A stretch of 64,000 nucleotides of DNA, from positions 120,500 to 184,499 of the forward strand of contig NZ_JAAGLU010000021.1 of the NCBI RefSeq assembly GCF_010550245.1, read 5' to 3'. Position numbers and translations under genes: made by a program. This DNA is from Streptomyces sp. SID12501. GTDB lineage: Bacteria > Actinomycetota > Actinomycetes > Streptomycetales > Streptomycetaceae. This document shows positions 59,868 to 64,000 of the stretch, piece by piece (within the stretch, counting starts at the first letter, position 1; each line of letters starts with the position of its first letter). The notes beneath the pieces were generated by a model. That model was not told the origin of the DNA. It searched no databases and worked only from the letters and a program-made list of their open reading frames with translations.

Positions 59868-60053
59868 ATGCGCCGGTACAGGAACCTTCCGCACCCGAAT
59901 GACGACCAGGTCGGCACGGACGTCCGGTACGAGGGCGAGTGGCACCGGATCACGGGCGTGGGCGGCAGCTACTTCAGCTTGGTCCGCCTTCGCGACGGCT
60001 ACCCCCACAGCGCCCTCGTCAACGACGTCAACGGTCACAACGACCGCCGCTGA
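59868..60053 (+). CDS. small AICE protein
   Basis: Sixty-one residues, MRRYRNLPHPNDDQVGTDVRY then WHRITGVGGSYFSLVRL, with a GAAAGGA site before ATG 59868. I recognise it as a small protein carried at this place in Streptomyces AICEs, with no known function. It is the first plus-strand gene after the leader and is followed by a hairpin that may attenuate expression of the downstream cassette. Confidence 0.7.
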   Translation: MRRYRNLPHPNDDQVGTDVRYEGEWHRITGVGGSYFSLVRLRDGYPHSALVNDVNGHNDRR

Positions 60054-60091
60054 CGCAATCCCCTTCCCCACCCCCACCCTTCACACGGCAA

Positions 60092-60121
60092 GCGCCCCCG
60101 GTGCTCTAACACCGAGGGCGC
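60092..60121 (+). terminator. hairpin between small AICE gene and DUF6284 gene
   Basis: GCGCCCCCGGTG/CACCGAGGGCGC arms, 11 of 12 paired, six-base loop. Possibly an attenuator, since the downstream gene continues in the same direction. Confidence 0.65.
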
Positions 60122-60160
60122 GATTCGGGCCGTACCAACCTGCTAGGGAGACCACGACCC

Positions 60161-60424
60161 ATGAAGCACATCGTCACTGTTCAGGATGCTGTTACCGCGT
60201 TCGCCGACTGGATGGAGCCGACGGCCGTCGAGCTGGACGCCATCGACCGCGAGATGCCGCTGATCCTCGCGCAGGTCGACCTGCTGGACGCGCAGATCAC
60301 CACGATGGACCGCACCCCGACCGAGCTGGACGTACGGCGTATCCGCCGGGCCCGCCGCCGGGTGCTCACCGCCGGCCGCGAGCTGGCGAACACGACCGCG
60401 CCCCTGCCGGGGGTGGGTGCGTGA
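60161..60424 (+). CDS. DUF6284 family AICE protein
   Basis: An 87-residue helical protein with the family pattern MEPTAVELDAIDREMPLILAQVDLLDAQI and PTELDVRRIRRARRRVLTAGREL. It has a CTAGGGAGA site. Its stop overlaps the next ATG (TGATG at 60422-60426). Function unknown; it belongs to the conserved transfer-linked cassette of Streptomyces integrative elements. Confidence 0.82.
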   Translation: MKHIVTVQDAVTAFADWMEPTAVELDAIDREMPLILAQVDLLDAQITTMDRTPTELDVRRIRRARRRVLTAGRELANTTAPLPGVGA

Positions 60425-60687
60425 TGGGCCGCCAGTTCAAGGACATGCAGACGCCTGAGCAGCAGTACGCGGCGGGACGGGCGGGGGAGCTGCGTCAGCG
60501 GGCCGACGCGCTGTCCGGGCAGGCCCGGCAGATGTCGGGCCGTATCGGACGCACCGCCTACTCCAACCGTGGTCAGCGTCAGCGGGCTGTGGATGCGGTC
60601 CGGGCGACCGCGACCAGGGCCGATGCGCTGCGTGAGCAGGCCGACTCCATGGCGCCTGCGCCGAGGAAGCGGCGGTGGTTTCGGTGA
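60424..60687 (+). CDS. small basic AICE protein
   Basis: An 87-residue, strongly basic protein rich in Arg, Gln and Ala (TPEQQYAAGRAGELRQRADALSGQARQMSGRIGRT, then APRKRRWFR), probably helical and nucleic-acid- or partner-binding. It overlaps the DUF6284 gene by the TGATG junction and the next gene by GTGA, so it is translated as part of a coupled chain. Confidence 0.75.
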   Translation: MGRQFKDMQTPEQQYAAGRAGELRQRADALSGQARQMSGRIGRTAYSNRGQRQRAVDAVRATATRADALREQADSMAPAPRKRRWFR

Positions 60688-61586
60688 ACCTCAACCGCAC
60701 AGGCCGCGCCGCCCTCGTGCTGGCCCTGGTCGCGGTCGTCGCGATGGCGTTCCGTGTCTCGTGGAACGCGCTGCGGGACATCGCGCGCACGGTCGGTGCG
60801 GATGACACCGCCGCGACCCTCTACCCGTTCGTGGTCGACGGTTTGATGGCGCTGGCTCTGGTCGCCACCCTCGTGCTCGCCGATGACGATCGGAAGTTCG
60901 CGTTGCGGGTGCTGGGCACCTACACGCTCGCCTCGCTGGTCCTCAACTACGTCCATGGTCTCGTTCCCGAGCTGCACGGCGCCACGGTCGACTGGGGACG
61001 GCTCGCCGACTGGGACCCCGCCAACTGGGCTCTTGTGCTGTTGGCGACGTCGCTTCCGGTCGGGTCGATCTACTTCGGATCCGATCTGGTCGCCAAGGTG
61101 CTGCACCACCACCCGGCCACGGTCCCGGACCCGATTCCGGCCCTGCACACGAATGCGGAGGAATCGACCGAGACCATCGGTTATCGGTCTACCCCTGACC
61201 TGCCCGAATCGACCCCGCCGCCCGCCCTTCCGGCTGCGGTACGGGTGCCCGATCCGGTCGCGGTCGACGTGCTGAAGTCGACCGCGGAACTCAAGCCGCC
61301 GCCTACCGCCCCGGTCCCCGTCAACCCGATCGTACGGAGTGCGGTGGCGGCTGAGTCGGTCCGTGCGCGTCGGGCGACCGGTCGGGTTCCCGCCGTCGCC
61401 CGCCCCACCCGATCCAGGCGCACACCCGATCAACTCCTGTCCGAGGCACGAAAGGTGACGGCCGATTGGCCGGACGCCAAACTCACCGCCGAAGGCATCC
61501 GCCTCGCGGTACACACCTCGCCGGTCAACGCCCGAATGCTGCGCGACACGCTGCGTGCCGAGCGGGCCGCTACGGCAGGCGGCTGA
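60684..61586 (+). CDS. DUF2637 membrane protein (spread protein SpdB type)
   Basis: A 300-residue membrane protein with three to four N-terminal helices (AALVLALVAVVAMAFRVSWNAL, YPFVVDGLMALALVATLVLA, TYTLASLVLNYVHGL, WALVLLATSLPVGSIYFGSDL), then a Pro-rich linker and a C-terminal winged-helix-like part (TPDQLLSEARKVTADWPDAKL). Spd proteins help spread plasmid or AICE DNA through mycelial septa after TraB transfer. GTG 60684 overlaps the previous stop (GTGA); GTG 60675 is an alternative. Confidence 0.85.
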   Translation: MNLNRTGRAALVLALVAVVAMAFRVSWNALRDIARTVGADDTAATLYPFVVDGLMALALVATLVLADDDRKFALRVLGTYTLASLVLNYVHGLVPELHGATVDWGRLADWDPANWALVLLATSLPVGSIYFGSDLVAKVLHHHPATVPDPIPALHTNAEESTETIGYRSTPDLPESTPPPALPAAVRVPDPVAVDVLKSTAELKPPPTAPVPVNPIVRSAVAAESVRARRATGRVPAVARPTRSRRTPDQLLSEARKVTADWPDAKLTAEGIRLAVHTSPVNARMLRDTLRAERAATAGG

Positions 61587-61978
61587 TGTCCGCCGCCTAC
61601 GGCAAGTGCTTCGACCCCACCGGCGCCCGCTACGGCATCCCCACCTACCCATGGAAGTTCGCCCCGGACGATGAACAGTTCGCCACCCGCCGCCAGTTAC
61701 GGGCGCGGGGCTTGCGTCCGGGGGGCCAGCCGATAGCGGCGCAGGTCATGCGCGTCAACCGGCGTGCCGGCACGGTCCGCGTCGCCTACCTCTACCGCAT
61801 CGACCGCGCGCTTCCGGTGCGGCCGATGACCTCCCGGAAGTGGGGTGCGCTCGCTCTCGCGATGCTGGCCCGCCGCACCTGCCCCAACTGCCAGGTCATC
61901 TACAGCTACTGCATGCCGACCTCGCTCGGCATGTGCGTGCTGTGCGCCTACCCCGACCCGACCCCGAACGGGAGTTGA
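61586..61978 (+). CDS. RRQRL-motif zinc-binding AICE protein
   Basis: A 130-residue protein of the family named after its RRQ(R)L motif, here TRRQLRARGLRPGGQP near residue 32. The C-terminal part has four Cys as CPNCQ and CMPTSLGMCVLC, a likely zinc ribbon. ATG 61586 overlaps the previous stop (TGATG). It is a standard component of this Streptomyces element cassette; molecular function unknown. Confidence 0.85.
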   Translation: MSAAYGKCFDPTGARYGIPTYPWKFAPDDEQFATRRQLRARGLRPGGQPIAAQVMRVNRRAGTVRVAYLYRIDRALPVRPMTSRKWGALALAMLARRTCPNCQVIYSYCMPTSLGMCVLCAYPDPTPNGS

Positions 61979-61980
61979 CC

Positions 61981-62298
61981 GTGTCCAAATCCGAGATCCG
62001 CCGTATCGACCGCGAGATCCACAAGGCCGCCGTCAAGCTGGCAGCGGTCAAGCGCGGCGAGTCGTGGCCGCTCAACGGTGCCGAGCGCCGGGCCATGGCC
62101 CGCGCCACCATCGGCGGCTCCTACAAGGTCGTCCGGGGCAAGAGCACTGCCCGCGCGGAGCAGCAGATCGACACCACCACCTCGAACGCGGAGATGCGGC
62201 TGACCGCCGAACTGGCCGCCCTGCACGGCGAGAAGCAGCGTCTGATCACCGAGGCCGCCCGCGAGAAGGCGGCGAAGAAGTCGTCGGGGTGGTGGTGA
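61981..62298 (+). CDS. small helical AICE protein
   Basis: A 105-residue basic, coiled-coil-like protein: SEIRRIDREIHKAAVKLAAVKRGE, AERRAMARATIGGSYKVVRG and a Lys/Ala-rich end (EAAREKAAKKSSGWW). GTG 61981 has GGGAG six bases upstream and lies 2 bases after the previous stop. Function unknown. Confidence 0.72.
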   Translation: MSKSEIRRIDREIHKAAVKLAAVKRGESWPLNGAERRAMARATIGGSYKVVRGKSTARAEQQIDTTTSNAEMRLTAELAALHGEKQRLITEAAREKAAKKSSGWW

Positions 62299-62498
62299 GC
62301 ATGTTTCGCACCAACGGCAGGGCGCCCGTCCTGGTCGCGCACTTTCACTGCCCGGACTGCGGGCCGCTGGTGTTCGGCGTGACACGGGCCGTATGCGGCC
62401 AGGTGATCCCCCCTCAAGTCGTCGGTAACGGCCCGCACCGCAACTGCCCGGCATGCAAGGCCGCACTCCGCACCCACAAGACCAGCCACCGCCGCTGA
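62295..62498 (+). CDS. small zinc-ribbon AICE protein
   Basis: Sixty-seven residues with two CxxC pairs (HCPDCGP and NCPACKA), likely one zinc ribbon. GTG 62295 overlaps the previous stop by GTGA, typical of this cassette. A hairpin at 62511-62539 follows, before the traB gene. Confidence 0.68.
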   Translation: MSMFRTNGRAPVLVAHFHCPDCGPLVFGVTRAVCGQVIPPQVVGNGPHRNCPACKAALRTHKTSHRR

Positions 62499-62510
62499 CC
62501 CCCCTTTTTT

Positions 62511-62539
62511 GGGCGTCGGCCTCCGCCAGGCCGGCGCCC
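62511..62539 (+). terminator. hairpin between the small-gene cassette and traB
   Basis: GGGCGTCGGCCT/AGGCCGGCGCCC (11 of 12 pairs), five-base loop, preceded by a CCCCCTTTTTT tract. As traB continues in the same direction 48 bases later, it may be an attenuator. Confidence 0.6.
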
Positions 62540-62586
62540 CGCTCGTCTTCCCGCCCCGGTCCGGGGCAGTCAGGAGCCTTTCCCTC

Positions 62587-64000
62587 ATGGGTGACAACCT
62601 CGTTCACCTGCACAAGAACACCACCCCGCCCCTCGACCCGTCGGCCGATCCGGCCACCGTGACCACACTGACCGTGGTCCCCGACCCCGCCCCGGCCCTA
62701 CCCGTGCCGTTGTGGGTGCGCTCCGGACGCGCAGTCACAACCGCCGTCACGCACGAGAACACCAAGAGCGCTGCCCGTGCGGTGGCGCGGCACAGTCTCT
62801 ACACGTTCAACGGGGGCCGGATCGTGGCCCGTCGCACCTGGGACGGCAAGACCGGGGCCCGTTACGAGCGCATGATCCGCACAGCCGAAGCCGCCGGGAA
62901 CCTGGAAGCGGCTGAGGAGTGGGAGGAGCGTTTGCAGCGCTTCCGCCAGGCACGCCACCACCGCCGCATGGACCTGCTCCACTCGCCCGTGGAGGCCGCC
63001 AAGGGCCTTGCGGTCGGTACCGGAGTGAGCATCGGGGTCCTGGTCGCGCTCGGGGTGGTCATGGCGATCAACAACCACGACATCGGCGACGTCATCACCC
63101 CGCTGAAAGCCACCATTGAGTTCATCGGCCTGCTGATCCGAATCGTGCAGGTCACATGGGGTACCGCTGTGATCGTCGGTCCGTTGCTCGCGCTGTTCGC
63201 GCTGTGGGCGGTCGGCAGCAAGCAGCAGGCCGCACCCGCGTGGGCGCTGCCCGCCAACGTCCGCAGCAGTGAGGGTGAGCCGGTCACCCCGTCCATCGTC
63301 GTCAAGGCCCTGCGTGACCTCGGAGTACCCGCACTGCGAGGCGCCATCAAAGAGATGGGCGACGCCGGCGCGTCCATGCTGGGTCCGATCCGCATTGCCG
63401 GATGCGGTGTGGAAGTCGACGTCACGCTTCCCTCGGGGGTCTCCACGATCGAAGTGCAGAACCGGCGCCGCAAGCTCGCCGAGAACCTCACCCGGCACGA
63501 GCACGAAGTGTTCATCACCATCCCGCAAGCGGCCCGCACGGTCCGTCTGTGGGTGGCCGACTCCGGGGCCCTGGACGAGCCGATCGGGCCGTCTCCGCTG
63601 GTCACGGACGCCACGATGACTGCCGACTACACCAAGGGCAAGGCGCCGTGGGGGCAGGACCTGCGCGGCGACATGGCGGCACTGAGCGTGTATCAGCGCC
63701 ACCTCCTGATCACGGGGTTGTCGAACCAGGGCAAGACCGTCGCCCTGCGCTCCCTGGCGCTGTGGCTCGCGTTGGACAAGTCGGTTCAGTTCTGGATCGG
63801 GGACCTCAAGGGCATCGGCGACTGGAAGATGTTCTACGGGCTCGCCACTGTGCTGATCCAGGGGCCGACCGATGACCACGTGATCCAGGTGACCGAGATG
63901 GTTGAGCGGGCGGTGGAGGAGATGAACCGTCGTATCCAGGCCCCGCCCGGAACGGTGTTCCCCGCCCTGATCGTGATCGTGGACGAAGCACAGATGGCGT
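62587..64000 (+). CDS. traB: TraB/FtsK-SpoIIIE-like DNA translocase, 3' end cut by window edge
   Basis: An open frame from ATG 62587 runs off the window (471 codons seen). TraB is the single ATP-driven pump that moves double-stranded DNA between Streptomyces hyphae. The N-terminal part has two membrane helices (GVSIGVLVALGVVMAI and VIVGPLLALFALWAV, about residues 145-160 and 195-210). The motor domain shows Walker A TGLSNQGKTVALRSL and Walker B LIVIVDEAQ at the very end of the window. The C-terminal winged-helix that reads the clt repeats would lie outside. Confidence 0.93.
   Translation, partial: MGDNLVHLHKNTTPPLDPSADPATVTTLTVVPDPAPALPVPLWVRSGRAVTTAVTHENTKSAARAVARHSLYTFNGGRIVARRTWDGKTGARYERMIRTAEAAGNLEAAEEWEERLQRFRQARHHRRMDLLHSPVEAAKGLAVGTGVSIGVLVALGVVMAINNHDIGDVITPLKATIEFIGLLIRIVQVTWGTAVIVGPLLALFALWAVGSKQQAAPAWALPANVRSSEGEPVTPSIVVKALRDLGVPALRGAIKEMGDAGASMLGPIRIAGCGVEVDVTLPSGVSTIEVQNRRRKLAENLTRHEHEVFITIPQAARTVRLWVADSGALDEPIGPSPLVTDATMTADYTKGKAPWGQDLRGDMAALSVYQRHLLITGLSNQGKTVALRSLALWLALDKSVQFWIGDLKGIGDWKMFYGLATVLIQGPTDDHVIQVTEMVERAVEEMNRRIQAPPGTVFPALIVIVDEAQMA

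Overview
The window is a very GC-rich chromosomal segment with strong G/C bias at third codon positions, many GTG/TTG starts and the gene content of a Streptomyces core chromosome: groEL2 with CIRCE operators, a DasR-type nagK-nagA locus, cdgB, msiK, ispD-ispF-cysS-rlmB and phoRP/phoU. The gene order matches, from memory, the stretch of the S. coelicolor chromosome from the murQ/groEL2 area to phoU, but accessory DNA interrupts it in several places.

Layout. 0-2.1 kb: end of murQ, a GNAT acetyltransferase and an unknown protein. 2.1-8.5 kb is accessory: a vapBC toxin-antitoxin pair, a small secreted protein, an XRE/DUF5753 regulator with a DUF397 partner, an orphan gene, a decayed helix-turn-helix gene, a Uma2-type nuclease and an AlkZ-like winged-helix protein. 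8.6-18.5 kb: old yellow enzyme, groEL2, a cold-shock protein, a CysO-like sulfur carrier with thrC, gpgS, and otsA facing otsB. 18.5-24.5 kb: two paralogous sugar-binding lipoproteins divergent from nagK-nagA-pfkB, with two DasR-like sites between them. 24.5-32.5 kb: a CBM-like membrane protein, cdgB with a BldD box, a flavin reductase, an acetyltransferase, an ECF sigma-factor fossil, arfB, terD and an NTF2-VOC fusion. 32.5-38.8 kb: pentapeptide protein, two FAD oxidoreductases, a quinone reductase, a rhomboid-like protein and an APH(6)-type kinase. 38.85-40.8 kb: tRNA-Thr(UGU), then a solo TnpB element. 40.8-51.5 kb: msiK, a nucleotidyltransferase, a DoxX protein, rlmB, cysS, ispF, ispD, carD and a lipoprotein. 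51.6-57.5 kb: phoP-phoR divergent from phoU over PHO boxes, a metallothionein-like peptide, an orphan sugar-binding protein, a DUF4242 protein and a secreted protein.

57.6-64.0 kb is the left part of an actinomycete integrative and conjugative element (AICE). It has a GNAT-GntR pair, a long leader with repeated operator-like sites, a tightly overlapped cassette of small genes (DUF6284, DUF2637 spread protein, RRQRL zinc protein) and the start of a TraB-type FtsK translocase cut by the window edge. Its left junction appears to lie in the 3' end of a minus-strand protein gene, of which only about 16 codons and the terminator remain here. Integrase, excisionase and replication genes would lie to the right.

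How the parts work together. Sugar-binding lipoproteins, nagK/nagA/pfkB and the shared ATPase MsiK point to uptake and catabolism of amino sugars and oligosaccharides. GpgS, OtsA and OtsB serve glucosylglycerate and trehalose metabolism. PhoRP/PhoU control the phosphate response and CdgB makes c-di-GMP for developmental control. No biosynthetic gene cluster and no CRISPR array was seen. The most unusual items are the solo TnpB with an intact catalytic triad, the inferred AICE attachment site in a coding 3' end, the interspersed repeat that now encodes the N-terminus of NagA, and several gene fossils and internal duplications.
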